Source of the DNA: Schistocerca nitens
Taxonomy: Eukaryota; Arthropoda; Insecta; Orthoptera; Acrididae
Length of the DNA: 64,000 nucleotides
Assembly (NCBI RefSeq): GCF_023898315.1
Contig: NC_064619.1
Location: forward strand, 304,954,150 to 305,018,149
Direction of reading: 5' to 3'
How positions within the stretch are numbered: the first letter of the stretch is position 1; every line of letters begins with the position of its first letter. The notes under the pieces were generated by a model. It ran no database searches. It saw only the letters and a program-made list of their open reading frames with translations, and was not told the origin of the DNA. This document shows positions 33,024 through 43,862 of the stretch, in pieces. The translations under genes were made by a program, and so were the position numbers.

Positions 33024-34299
33024 TCTTCGCTTAATTCTGCCACATGAATAATCGCTTATGTTGTAGACACAGAAATGAATAATTTACCATGTTTTGCATG
33101 CTTATTTCATTGATGTTTTACGGAATATTACTTGTGTTGGCTCGCCACTTAAGGAAAATGTTTTAATTATTTACACAAAAGAAAATAACTGTATCATTCG
33201 TGGACTGATTTGTTAGCATCTGTTTAATAATTTGGGAATATAAAAAGATGCTTCACAATACCTGTTTCTATAAATGAAATTTACCGTCAACAATACATTT
33301 TTGAGTTCCAGAGTAATCGACTCCTTCACAAAGACCACAATAGAAGGAACAGTTTTATCCTCTTCTGAAGCCAACTTTGGCATAGGAGAGTGGAAATACA
33401 GAGCTCTAAAGTATTCGATAATCCATCTATGTACATAAAAATACTGCAGGAATGTCTTCAGATGTATGTTAATGTGATTTCTTCTCAAAAACTGTTTCTG
33501 CACAGTAGAAGGGTTGAGTCGTCACTTACAAGCTACCACTAACCATCCTGTAACGATGTACATATAGACTGATGCCCATTGGAACTGCAATATGAGGACA
33601 ACACGCAACAACCATCAAATTCTCAGGATTTGTTCTACATGATTGAGTATGCAAATGATTAGCATTTGGGTACAACCAGACAAAGTATGTGGCAGGAACA
33701 TCATCTATATGTCGGTGTATAAGGAAATATCACACAATGGGTTTCTCTTTCAGAAATCGCATTTCGATGTAGTTCGTTTGTGAGACTAACATGTTACGTT
33801 TTGTGTAAGAAAGAGAAAAGTGTACCAACAAGTGTCTGTATTCGACAGCCACAAGATCGTGGCCTATGATGACGTGGTTTATCATTCCACGATAGTCTTC
33901 GTCGGGAACCCACGACTCTCAAGGATATGCGAAACTGATGAATTCTGCAGGGCTGTGTAGGGTCTCAATGGTTCCACGCGATTAACGCCCAAGAGGACAG
34001 ACGTACTGTTCGCACTGCTACGTCCATTCGTACAGCCACACCACATATCCAGAGTCAGCACATAGACTTTTTCGCAGCAAGACAAGTATCCACACGCCCA
34101 CTGCGACGACGTCTGGATCATCATTGACTCTCAGCAGGGCGACTGTTGTCGCAGCTGCCCTCAACACAGCAACAGAGACAGAGGCGACGGTAGTGATGCA
34201 CTCAGTGACACTACTACATACAAGAGTGGCAGCACGTCGTATTTACCGCAAGAGCACCGGTTGTACAAAAAGCGCCACGATGGACGTGTTCGTCTGTGG
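33024..34299. other. spacer, no gene seen
   Basis: No confident coding sequence. A 96-codon minus-strand frame (33213-33503) and faint helix-turn-helix-like strings near 34000-34110 are too weak to call. Confidence 0.4.
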
Positions 34300-34556
34300 A
34301 GGCTCGGAACGTATGAACGTAGCCAGACTGCATGCATCATGGTACAGGCTCTACGCAATCTATGCTGCATCCTCTCACCAGGCTGGAAGTTGCAACCCAT
34401 TTGTCAGCGCCAGCCGGGATCAAGAGAGTGAGGCGCGTTTCGTGTCACTCAGCCAACACATAGCATGTACCCTGGTTGCATAAAAGCCTTCTTTATTGTC
34501 TGCAGTGTTTCCACTGGGCACCATTCAGAGTGCAACTTCGCTCTTCAGAGAGACGG
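34300..34556 (+). repeat. Putative 5' LTR segment of the Gypsy element
   Basis: Shares, in order, GCATC[C/T]TCTCACCAGG, ATAAAAGCCTT, GCAGTGTTTCCACTGGGC and CTCTTCAGAGA with 46368-46572. The ATAAAAGCC part may contain the polyadenylation signal. Divergence is high and the 5' limit is arbitrary. Confidence 0.55.
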
Positions 34557-34911
34557 CAGAGTAGTTATCTTCTCTGGGCACTCTTCAGAGTGGCACCAGA
34601 GTCAGCAGCGGAGGGTGTGCCACCCTTTGCAGTGTGGCACTTCAGCCACGGCCCGCAGTTTCTTTGTTTGGAGTGAGTGAGACTATTTTGTTCTGTTGTG
34701 GTGACAATCATAGAGTTGGGGATGAAGGGACATGATAACATAAGGGTTGCTTTTTTAAAAACGGAGAAACCAGTGGAGTGACCATAGCTTAAGGGGAATT
34801 ATGGAGATGAGTGGTTATTAATGTGGTTGTACACAGTGCAATCTGCTTGAGCATTCTGTAGTTGTTTGCTTTACGTGTAATCGTTATGGGCCACGGCTAG
34901 TCAGTGTAGAC

Positions 34912-35295
34912 ATGGAGGTGGTTCACGATTGGGCAAAAAAAGTGGTACAAGTAGCCGTGGAGTGTTCTATATGGATTATTGGTGGATTATTATTTCTGTG
35001 TTGTTCTGTATTATTATCTCTTAGACGTGAAAATGAGGCAATGGCGAAACATGGGGAAAAAGGTTTCACCAGTGAGGAGGCTATACAGTCAGTGGTGAGT
35101 TATATAGCTCAGTTGAGGGCAGATAAACTTGTTTCAGAAAATAAACTAGTGGAGAAAAAAGAGGAACTAGTAGTGATGAAGTCAGAGGTTCTAGGAATGG
35201 ATTTGGCTGTTGCTACCCTTGTTTCTTCCTTTCCTGATAGGTCGTCTCAGGATGTGTTAGCGTTTGTGGAGGATCTCAGGTTCTTGATGATGTAG
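34912..35295 (+). CDS. Gypsy leader ORF with one membrane segment
   Basis: An intact 127-codon frame, unusual in an otherwise broken element. Residues about 18-41 (starting CSIWIIGGLLFLCC) form a strong hydrophobic segment followed by a basic LRRENEAMAKHGEKG stretch. Residues about 55-95 are charged and heptad-like (LRADKLVSENKLVEKKEEL), suggesting a coiled coil. It lies between the 5' LTR and gag on the same strand. I do not recognise its family. It could be the amino end of this element's Gag polyprotein or a separate accessory protein; the membrane segment argues against an ordinary capsid start. Confidence is moderate that it is a real element gene and low as to function. Confidence 0.5.
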   Translation: MEVVHDWAKKVVQVAVECSIWIIGGLLFLCCSVLLSLRRENEAMAKHGEKGFTSEEAIQSVVSYIAQLRADKLVSENKLVEKKEELVVMKSEVLGMDLAVATLVSSFPDRSSQDVLAFVEDLRFLMM

Positions 35296-35399
35296 GGGGT
35301 GGTCGGATAAGCAATTATTGCAGGTAACAAGCTATGTTTAACATGAGAAGCGAAGTAGTTTGTACAGCGCACAGAGGAGCTGCGCTAGGAAGAGACTTG

Positions 35400-35810
35400 A
35401 TCAACTAAGGCAAGGACTGGAACAAAGATGAAGGGAAACAGAACAGTGCACTATTTTTCGTTGAGTAGTCGGGTGGTTTCCAAAGGGTATACTGAATCAG
35501 TTGAATATTTTGCGGATAGGATTAGGAAACTGAATGTATAAATTTTTGTATTAATGCAGAATGAGGAGGTAAACGAAATATTTCTACAGGACGCCGAGCA
35601 ACGTGGGCTTGGTGCTTTTCTGAGAGGTTTGGCACCAGAGATGTCTAGGAGTGCGCGCAATGTAGCACCAAAAGATCTCCATGCAGCTGTTAGTTAAACA
35701 TTGGAGTATAACGAGATCAATATGTCAGTAGGAAGGGATCGAGTAAACCTGTTTGCATAGAATCAGAAATGTTTAATTATGGTCGTGCTGCGAATGTCAC
35801 AGGCAGTGAT
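35400..35810 (+). pseudogene. gag-like region of the Gypsy element
   Basis: Broken frame that still reads ESVEYFADRIRKLN, then GLGAFLRGLAPEMSRSAR and APKDLHAAVS. This is the arrangement of Ty3/Gypsy Gag capsid domains, where a FLRGL-type motif precedes a helical end. Several stops interrupt it. Confidence 0.7.
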
Positions 35811-35821
35811 ACCAGCTACAT

Positions 35822-36166
35822 TTGAGAAATAGGGATGGCATGGACTTGCGACGATTTAATGGAAATAGTAGTCGGCGTGGTACGGATCATTGGCAGGGAT
35901 GTGGGAGTAATGGGAGAGGTGGTCTAGGAAGTAAGAAGTACCCGTTAAACTTAAGAGGGAAACCCCGAGCTGCCCCGAAAGGACTTCCGGTAAACATAAA
36001 CGCAGTAGAAACTGACGCAGATGCGGAATGTGAGATACTGGGTGTGATATGTGGCAAGGAATGCGAAGTTTTGCTGGATGCAGGGACGCATGAGTCAGTG
36101 GCCTCCCGAGAGTTAGTGGGTAGGACACTTTGGAACCTATTACATTATAAATGGCGTTGTGTATGG
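35822..36166 (+). pseudogene. Gypsy protease, N-terminal part
   Basis: Open frame with a basic, glycine-rich start followed by the aspartic protease active-site region reading VLLDAGTHESVASRELVG. DAG replaces the common DTG or DSG triad, which still leaves the aspartate. The domain is cut near 36166 by the hAT element and resumes at 40119. Confidence 0.75.
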
Positions 36167-36526
36167 CGGTTGTTCTCAAACTGTGGGGCACGAAGCACAG
36201 TACGGGGTCGAATGGCTTTTAAGGGTGATGCGGTGTATTAAAAACTTTTTTAGTAGCAAACAGCTACATTTATCTTTCCATTCGAACAAAGAAGATACCG
36301 TTGATATGGACTGAATTTCACCGGACGTCGGTGTTATGACAGACGCGGTCATACTTTTACCATTCTTGGAAATTATCGAGTGAGCTGGGCAGCGTGGTCC
36401 GCCAGCGGAATCGCCCGTTGTCGGCTGCACTGTAACTGCATCCGTAACTATCGAGCGCAGTGAAAGCTTTGGTGTGTATATCTCCTTACAATCTTTTAGA
36501 CTTCACGAGAAAGACTTGATTGCAGT

Positions 36527-38319
36527 ATGAAGCGGTTTCTGGTTACTGACCGATATGAAGACACCAGTGGTCTATCAACTGGCAGAGAGGAGGGAGATAC
36601 TCCAAAGGCGAAAACGAGAAGGTATGGTGAAACCTGTTTATCCCTAGGCTTCTCTAAAACTACAATCAATGTTGAAGAACATCTGGAGCGTGTAATTTAT
36701 CTAAGAGTTTTAGCTGTTGATAATAAGAAGCTCAACAAGTTAAAGAGATATGTTGAAACCAAAGATCCTAAATTAAAGGGAAAACGAAAATAATTTTTTG
36801 TCAGGAAACTACATGTTTTATTGTTACCCAGAAAAACTTCGCTATAATGACGAATATGACTTTCAGGGTCCTTTTCGCCTCTTACCAGATTTCGTGTAAG
36901 ATTGCTACATGCAAGAAACCACACATGATTGCAGAAACTCTGATTTCTCCAGCACCAATTGATATAGTATCAAAAATGTTTGATGACTCTTTGCTCAGCA
37001 GTTGAAGAGTCTTCCCATCTCTCTCATAATGCAGTGCGCAAAGGAATTTTAGAGATTTCTGACGATAAGTAGCGTAACTACTATTTTGCCCTTCAAGTGG
37101 AAGATGCTCATTTGATTGCTTAAGTTCGTTTCGTTGACGAGCTTAACATTCGAGTGAATTGCTTTTCTGTGAGCCTGTACTGAAAGCAGCTGCAGCTCAA
37201 AGCCTTTTTGAGACGATGAGTACTTTCTTTAATTAAAACGGGATGTCATGGAATGAGTGTGTTTGAGTATGCACAGATGCAGATCACCCAATATCTGGAA
37301 TTCATGCTGGACTACCAGCGAAAATTAAAGCTGCAGCTCCTATCACTTCATAACACATCGGGTGGCTCTGCTCGCTAAAGAACTTAGTCCACCCCTTCAT
37401 GAAGTGCTCAAACGGTTAAAGAAACAGCTAATATTATCACTATTAAAGCAAAATCTGTAAGTTGAAAGCTTTTTAAAGTAGTATGTGAGGAGATGAGTGC
37501 TGGACACACTCAACTGCACTTTTTAAGTAATGCTCTATTACTTTCAGGGGATAAAGTATTAAAAAGAATGTTTTAATTGTGCAAAGAGGTATTCTCTTTC
37601 TTAAAGGAGAAAAATTACTCTCTGGATGACTGTTTCAGCAACGGAGATTTTTTTTAATTGAGAATGGCTTACCTCACTGAAATTTTAGATAACGTTAGTA
37701 TTCTTAATACTTCACTTCAAGGTAACCAGGAAACTGTACTATCTAGGAATGAGAAACTGAAGGATGATAAGGAAATTAGAGCTGTGGCATAACCGAATGG
37801 TAAGTGGCATGGTCGATATGTTCCCTACTCTAGTATCATTGTTAGAGGACACACATAATTCGATATTTCCAATGGAGATAAATCCCTGCATTATTCCTCA
37901 TCTTGCAAACTGAAATTTCACTTCGAATAGTATTTCAACGACGATTCTGATCAGTTTAACTGGATTAAAAGTCCATTCAAAATGCTCTTGAACCAACATG
38001 TCTAAATATAAAAGAATAAGAAAAACATATTGTTCTCACTTGTGATAGTTTACTAATGAAAAAATTTAATGAAGTGTCTTTTTTGAAGTTTTGGATACAT
38101 ACTAGCAAGGAATGCCTCACGCTGAGCCAAAATGCAGAGTTGATCCTGATTACTTTTGCAACAACACACTGTTTCAAGACTGGCTGTTCAGCTTTAGCAG
38201 CTATGAAGTCAAATCTAAATGTAAGCAAAGAACTTCGAGTGTTTGTCTCTACTATTACACCACACCTTGAGAAACTTTCTTCTCAAAAGCAAGCTCACCC
38301 ACCTCACGGAACTTTCTAA
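36527..38319 (+). pseudogene. ZBED5/SCAND3-like hAT transposase pseudogene
   Basis: The frame starts MKRFLVTDRYED and runs through a relic BED-type region (RRYGETCLSLGFS ... KLKRYVETKDPKLKGK), whose zinc ligands are partly lost. Degenerate blocks follow in several frames: CKIATCKKPHMIAETL, LLFCEPVLK, WNECV, VCTDA, SGIHAGLPAKIKAAAP and LEKLSSQKQAHPPH. The end (38056-38319) keeps the hAT dimerisation region, with LITFATTHCFKTGCSAL. This order matches the ZBED5/GTF2I-repeat-like transposases that are widespread in animals. Stops and frameshifts make it a pseudogene; it is inside a transposon and is not a domesticated host gene. Confidence 0.82.
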
Positions 38320-38508
38320 CTTAAATCTGCAATGGTCTTGTAAATCTTGTTTGCTGAATTGTAACTATGATCATTTCATAATTCTTGAAAAAAATTAAAT
38401 TGTGACAGGGATTAACAATTAGTTCTGTATTTTCGTTACAATAATTTATGTAGTTTTGATTTCTTGCGCGTAGAATCCTTCTAAATGGATTTTGGTAAAA
38501 CAGAGACT

Positions 38509-39955
38509 GTTGTTGTTGTGATCTTCAGTCCAGAGACTGGTTTGATGCAGCTCTCCATGCTACTCTATCCTGTGCAAGGTTCTTCATCTCCTAGTACCTA
38601 AGGCGACCTACATCCTTCTGAATCTGTTTAGTGTATTCATCTCTTGGTCTCCCTCTACGATTTTTACCACGCACGCTGCCCTCCAATACTAAATTGGTGA
38701 TCCCTTGATGCCTCAGAATATGCCGTACCAACCGATCCCTTCTTCTAGTCAAGTTCTGCCACAAATTTCTCTTCTCTCCAATTCTATTCAATACCTCCTC
38801 ATTAGTTATGTGATGTACCCGTCTAATCTTCAGCATTCTTCTGTAGCTCCCATTTCAACAGCTTCTATTCTCTTCTTGTCTAAAATATTTATCGTCCATG
38901 TTTCACTTCCATACATGGCTACACTCCATACAAATACTTTCAGAAACGACTTCCTGACACTTAAATCTATTCTCGATGTTAACAAATTTCTCTTCCTCAG
39001 AAACGCTTTCCTTACCGTTGCCAGTGTACATTTTATAACCTCTCTACTTTGACCATCATCAGTTATTTTGCTCCCCAAATAGCAAAACTCATTTACTACT
39101 TTAAGCGTCTCATTTCCTGATCTAATTCCCGCAGCATCGCCCGATTTAATTCGACTACATTCCATTATTCTCGTTTTGCTTTTGTTGATGTTCATCTTAT
39201 ATCCTTTTTTCAAGACACTGTCCATTCCGTTCAACTGCTCTTCCAGGTTCTTTGCTGTCTCTGACAGAATTACAATGTCATCGCCAAACCTCAAAGTTTT
39301 TATTTCTTCTCCATGGATTTTAATTCCTACTCCGAATTTTTCTTTTGTTTCCTTTACTGCTTGCTCAATACACAGATTGAATAACATGGGGATAGGGTAC
39401 AACCTTGTCTCACTCCCTTCCCAACCACTGTTTCTCTTTCGTGCCCCTCGACTCTTATGCCGGCCGAAGTGGCCGTGCGGTTAAAGGCGCTGCAGTCTGG
39501 AGCCGCAGGACCGCTACGGTCGCAGGTTCGAATCCTGCCTCGGGCATGGATGTTTGTGATGTCCTTAGGTTAGTTAGGTTTAACTAGTTCTAAGCTCTAG
39601 GGGACTAATGACCTCAGCAGTTGAGTCCCATAGTGCTCAGAGCCATTTGAACCATTTGAACCTCGACTCTTATAACTGCTATCTGGTTTCTGTACAAATT
39701 GTAAATAGCCTTTCGCTTCCTGTGTTTTACCCTTGACACCTGCAGAATTTGAAAGAGAGTATTCCAGTCAACATTGTCAAAAGCTTTCTCTAAGTCTACG
39801 ATTGCTAGAAACGTAGGTTTGCCTTTCCTTAATCTACTTTCTAAGATAAGTCGTAGGGTCAGTGCTGCCTCACGTGTTCCAACATTTCTATGGAATCCAA
39901 ACTGATGTTCCCCGTGGTCAGCTTCTACCAGGTTTTCCATTTGTCTGTAAAGAAT
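38509..39955 (-). mobile_element. RTE-like LINE copy C, reverse strand, split by a SINE
   Basis: Same family as copies A, B and D, read on the reverse strand. It is flanked by identical AAACAGAGACT (38498-38508 and 39956-39966), an 11-bp target duplication. The 3' tail (CAACAACAACA) is at the low-coordinate end. The reverse strand gives the LRLILESRLRKGKPTFLAIVD block, an active-site box mutated to FGDD (LRFGDDIVILS), YGSETWT and RRRDRLVRHILRHQGITN. It is 5'-truncated in the RT domain and dead. It interrupts the hAT element. Confidence 0.93.
39459..39660 (+). mobile_element. tRNA-derived SINE in LINE copy C
   Basis: 202-bp SINE flanked by identical CCTCGACTCTTAT (39446-39458 and 39661-39673). 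Head GCCGGCCGAAGTGGCCGTG, B box GGTTCGAATCC, body ending CCATTTGAACCATTTGAA. Being the innermost of four nested elements, it is the youngest of that stack. Confidence 0.95.
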
Positions 39956-40061
39956 AAACAGAGACTAAGGCAAAGAAAATATAAAAAAATATTTTTGTTA
40001 ATAATGTCGGCTGGGTTGGTGGAGGGGGAGAGGAAGTGAGCCTATTTACTACTTTTCCTTT

Positions 40062-40081
40062 TGAGGGGGGGGGGGGGGGGG
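40062..40081. repeat. Poly-G run
   Basis: About 18-19 consecutive G, followed by A and further G-rich sequence, near the right end of the hAT element. Length may be unreliable in assemblies. Confidence 0.9.
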
Positions 40082-40118
40082 AGGAGGGAGGCAGAAGAAA
40101 AAAGTATGAGAACCACTG

Positions 40119-41635
40119 GAGCTGACGGTAGTGATATACGACCATTGGGGTCAGTAATGACGAATTTTTCGTTTGAGACAACGAAGTTTAAGCAACGTGT
40201 GGTAATAGTGTCTCACGTAAGCGAGGGCCACAGCATAATCCTAGGGTTAGACCTGTTGTATCAACATGATGCCATAATTGACCTTTGACGACTTATAGAG
40301 GTGCTTAGTGGGAAGACATTGCGGATAGGGGACGATACTGTCAATGCTGATGTGTCCCAAACAATGAACGATGACGTTAATATTTAATTCACGTAAGTGT
40401 GTGTCGAGTGACACTAGACCATCGCTATGGCTGAATGTGGAGTCTGACCTACCAAGCGATATGTTGTGTGTAGTGGAAACACTGGAGGATACTGAGGTAT
40501 TTGATGCAGCTTGTTTTTTAGTGAGACATGGTATTGTACGCGTACAAGAGAAAAACAGAATCAAGGCAGACCCGTCAATGTGAATAATAGTGGCGCTGAG
40601 GAGATTAAGTTGTTGAAGGTAACACTGATGGCAACATTAGAGATTCCGGACGAGGAAAATTGCCACACGTAGGTTTTAGGCTACAAGAGGGCACAGGATG
40701 CCTCTAGGACTGCTTCTAGTGGAAAATTGAAGCATGTAAAGGGGACAGAAAAGCCACATATGGAGGAGCTGTTATAGAGTTTTAAGATGTGTTTTTTTCC
40801 GCAAGGGCCATTGGCTGATGCACCAGCAGCACAACACAGGATTACGCTGGGGAACGAAGCACCTGTATACCGGAAACCGTACAGAGTACCACGGTCTCCG
40901 CAACGGATTTTGAAAGAATTTATTAATCAACAATTGGAGAAGAAAATAGTAACACCTGAGGGGCAGAAACTGTGATTGTACTGAATGGATGGCGTGAAGA
41001 AATATCGATTTTGGTATGACTACCGCCATTTAAATGGGAAGACTATGATGGATGTCTATTCGATTCTGCAAATCACAGAAATGTTTCCTAATCTTGAACA
41101 ATTCCAATACTTCTCAGCAATGGGCCTGAAGAGTGGATACCATCACTTACAGATGGCTCTGGAGGACAAAATAAAAACTATGTTTTCAGCTCCTTGCGAA
41201 CACTATCAGTATCTGAGGACAGTGAGGTATTGGATGCAGCATGTTGCTTAGTGAGACATCGGAAATATTCCAGCGTTTATTGGTGATAATAGTAAAAGGA
41301 CCAAAACTGTGTCAGTGTTTGGTGTGCCTCGACGACGTAATCGTCCTTTCGAGGAATATGGAGGAACATAGGCCACAACAGAGGGAAGATTCAATGACGG
41401 GCAGCTCATTTGACACTAAGTACTGAGCAATGTCACTTTTCATTAGAAGAAATATTCTAATTAAGCCATGTGATTAGTAAGGATGGTACAAGAATTGATG
41501 CTAGGTTAGCGCAAGCAGTGCAAGATTTCCTGGTATCAGGAACAGCCAAGGAGCTACAATCTTTTCTGGGCTCTCACAAATTATTATAGAAAGTTCATGA
41601 ATAGGTTTGTGATTACTGCACGACAACTTACGCAA
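40119..41635 (+). pseudogene. Gypsy protease end and reverse transcriptase
   Basis: It resumes the Gypsy frame with TGADGSDIRPLGSVMTNFSF and the protease C-terminal motif ILGLDLLYQHDAIIDL (40226-40288). After a diverged linker come reverse transcriptase blocks: APVYRKPYRVP, KKYRFWYDYRHLNGKTMMDV, LKSGYHHLQMALEDK, and the catalytic box at 41322-41336 reading VCLDD. Cysteine sits where tyrosine is expected in YLDD; both aspartates remain. Downstream FLGS and YYRKFMNRFVITARQL lead towards RNase H. Stops and frameshifts divide the region, so no functional polyprotein is possible. The MITE at 41636 ends this segment. Confidence 0.85.
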
Positions 41636-42045
41636 GTTGATTGAATTTTGTTATTTTGGGAGACTGAAGTGCGATCTGTTCAATTGTTAAAAACCATTCA
41701 ACAGCCAAGACTGCAAAATATATTTTTTTATTTAAGACAACTTGTTTCAACAGACTAGCTGTCATCTTCAGGTTTTAATTTTTTTATGTAAAACATGTTC
41801 ATTTTAAGCTGACCTCACGCACGAGATGCCAAGTGGATAAAATAGCACATTGTATAAGGTTGGTCGTCTCTTTTTTATAATGTGCTATTCGTACTGACTT
41901 GGCATCTAGTGCGTAAGAGCAGTGTAAAATGAACATGTTTTTGCAACAAAAGATGTTAAGACCTGAAGATGACAGCATAGTCTGTTGAAACCGGTTCTCT
42001 TCCATAAAAAATATTTAGTACAATCTTGGCTGTTGAATGGTTTTT
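41636..42045. mobile_element. Palindromic MITE with 11-bp target duplication
   Basis: 410 bp, mostly one long inverted repeat. GTTAAAAACCATTCAACAGCC, AAACATGTTCATTTTA and AGATGCCAAGT near the left are matched by their complements near the right. It is flanked by AACTTACGCAA at 41625-41635 and 42046-42056, and the Gypsy frame is restored when it is removed. No coding capacity. A duplication of this length fits Mutator-like or foldback elements better than Tc1 or hAT. Confidence 0.85.
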
Positions 42046-42209
42046 AACTTACGCAATTGTTGAAGAAGGACGTTAAGTTTGTGTGGTAGGAGGAATGTCA
42101 GGGAGTGTTGGTGGAGTTCAAGAAGGTATTAACATCGAGTATAGTGTTGGTGTTTTCAGACTTTCAGATAGAGCTTATATTGTCAAGTGATCCGTCGAAC
42201 CATGTTCTT

Positions 42210-42409
42210 CAAATGGTTCAAATGGCTCTGAGCACTATGGGACTTAACATCTGAGGTCATCAGTCCCCTAGAACTTAGAACTACATAAACCTAACTAACC
42301 TAAGGACATCACACACATCCATGACCGAGGCAGGATTCGAACCTGCGACCGTAGCGGTCCCGCGGTTCCAGACTGTAGCGCCTAGAACCGCTCGGCCACA
42401 CTGGCCGGC
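42210..42409 (-). mobile_element. tRNA-derived SINE in Gypsy RNase H
   Basis: 200-bp reverse-strand SINE flanked by identical ACCATGTTCTT (42199-42209 and 42410-42420). B box GGTTCGAATCC on its strand. Same family as the SINEs at 5620 and 39459. Confidence 0.95.
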
Positions 42410-42525
42410 ACCATGTTCTTGGATGAGTTTCCAGCTAAGAGGTCGATCGTCAGGATGATCACATCTTGTGGGGCCATTGAGGATACAGGGGACGAATCAG
42501 AGTGTGGCAGAGAAGTACTGGTGAA

Positions 42526-42538
42526 AGGGGGGGGGGGG
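42526..42538. repeat. G run within Gypsy remnant
   Basis: About 12 consecutive G in the stretch preceding the integrase zinc-binding remnant. Probably an expansion that shifts the frame. Confidence 0.8.
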
Positions 42539-43317
42539 AAGAAATATGTCGAAGAGTATGTCAGAAATTGTGTTGAATGTGTGCAGCACATGAATTTCAA
42601 TCGGAATCAGGTACTATTTCAGAGATTACCAGAAGCAACTGAGTCGTTTAGGTTCATTGGGACATGTTAAGACCATTCAGCTGAACACCAGCAGTTTTTT
42701 GCTGACTACAATACACCGTTTTTCTCATTATACTGAAACGATGTCGATACGAGACCAACAGGCAGTCACAGACAGCATTAGTTAATAGTTGATATTGAAG
42801 TTTGGGGTGCTGGAGACATAATTACGGACCAGGGTACAAACTTCATGTCAGACCTGATGAAAGAGCTGTTTTGGTTATTAAAAGTAAAAAATTTAAGAAG
42901 CAGTCCACGTCATCTGCAAGCTAACGGAATGACGGGTCAGATTCATCGTAGAATTGGAAAGATGCTGAGTTATTACGTCAATGAACACCATTCCGATCGG
43001 AACGCATATTTATCCCTCACAGTGAGTGCATACAACTCAAAAACGCACAAAAGACAGGGTTGTCGCCATTGAAGGTGGTATATGGGAAGAAGGTGCCATC
43101 GCAATACGACAATATTCGACAGAAAGCAGGGTGAAGTGGAAGAACGGTGATTGAAGTGTGGAGAAAGGTCCAGTAGGCAAATACTAAAGCGTTGGAGAAG
43201 CAGGAACAGGCAGTAAAGCGAGTCGGAATGTTATCTCAGTATGAAGTAGCCCAACGTGTGATTTTATCAAGCTCCTATACCCCAAAGAGAAAAACGAAGA
43301 AGTTTGTAACACAGTTG

Positions 43318-43860
43318 CTGTGTGTGCAGGATAATGTGACCAGCGTGACCTACGTGAATGACATCTTGCAACCCGTAGCCGTATCCTTTCTGCACAACGC
43401 CCCAGACGCCATTTTCCAGCAAGACAATGCACGACTACATGTTGCTGCATGATCACGTGCCTTATTGATGTCACAGGTTGTCAGTCTTTTGCTCTGGCCC
43501 GCCAGATCAGCAGAATTGTCGCCAGTCGAAAATGTGTGGGACTGGTGAATTAACAGGTGCAGCTCTGACCTCCATTGCCAACCACTAGAGATGGACTTTG
43601 GAACCAGGTGAACGCAGCATTGATGGCTACACCACAGGACGCCATTGGCGCCTTAAATGAGTCGATGGTATTACACATGGAGCAAGTAATCAGAGCCCAT
43701 CGGGTACCCTGCGCCTACTAGGCAACAGGACACATGCTGAACCGACGCGACTGAAATGCTAATCATTTCTGCAAAACATACTAATGTACATGTTCTGTGA
43801 ATATGAACGTCCTATCTCTAGTTGCCCAAGATGTTCTGTTTTTTTTTCTGAACATGAGTG
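43318..43860 (+). mobile_element. Tc1-like remnant inside Gypsy integrase end
   Basis: Reads YVNDILQPVAVSFL, FQQDNARLHVAA and SAELSPVENVWDW, the second half of a Tc1 transposase, with stops. The right end is AACATGAGTG at 43860 followed by TA. The left end is truncated, near the break in the Gypsy frame at about 43315. A fourth Tc1 family by its terminal repeat (CACTCATGTTCAG on the reverse strand). Confidence 0.8.
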
Positions 43861-43862
43861 TA

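Larger units (their letters stand above)
36167..40118 (+). mobile_element. hAT-type (ZBED/Charlie-like) transposon inside the Gypsy protease
   Basis: The left end reads CGGTTGTTCTCAAACTGTGG and the right end TATGAGAACCACTG, which pair as a short hAT terminal repeat of the CAGTGGTTCTCAA type. The flanking DNA is Gypsy protease on both sides, so the element inserted there. The 8-bp target duplication cannot be recognised, probably through decay. It contains a transposase pseudogene (36527-38319), LINE copy C (38509-39955) and a long G run (about 40062-40081). Confidence 0.8.
42046..43317 (+). pseudogene. Gypsy RNase H and integrase region, with a SINE inside
   Basis: RNase H remains include LILSSDPSNHVLG, cut by the SINE at 42210-42409. 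Integrase follows: a zinc-binding remnant (YVRNCVECVQHMN), then the catalytic-core motif ITDQGTNFMSDLMKEL (about 42820-42860) and NGMTGQIHRRIGKML. The integrase end begins VAQRVILSSSYTPKRKTKKFVT at about 43243-43313. A Tc1 remnant then interrupts, and the end of the polyprotein resumes at 43863. Multiple stops make it dead. Confidence 0.83.

Noticed and set aside
34100..34350. Another Tc1 remnant (GRVRLWR-like string)
   Set aside because: Only one short motif; the same stretch aligns weakly with the right LTR of the Gypsy element, so the evidence conflicts.
34912..35295. Single-pass membrane host protein
   Set aside because: It lies in order between a putative LTR and gag on the same strand; better explained as a Gypsy ORF.
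36527..36793. Host ZBED gene
   Set aside because: Downstream blocks are full of stops, and hAT-like ends embed it in a Gypsy element.
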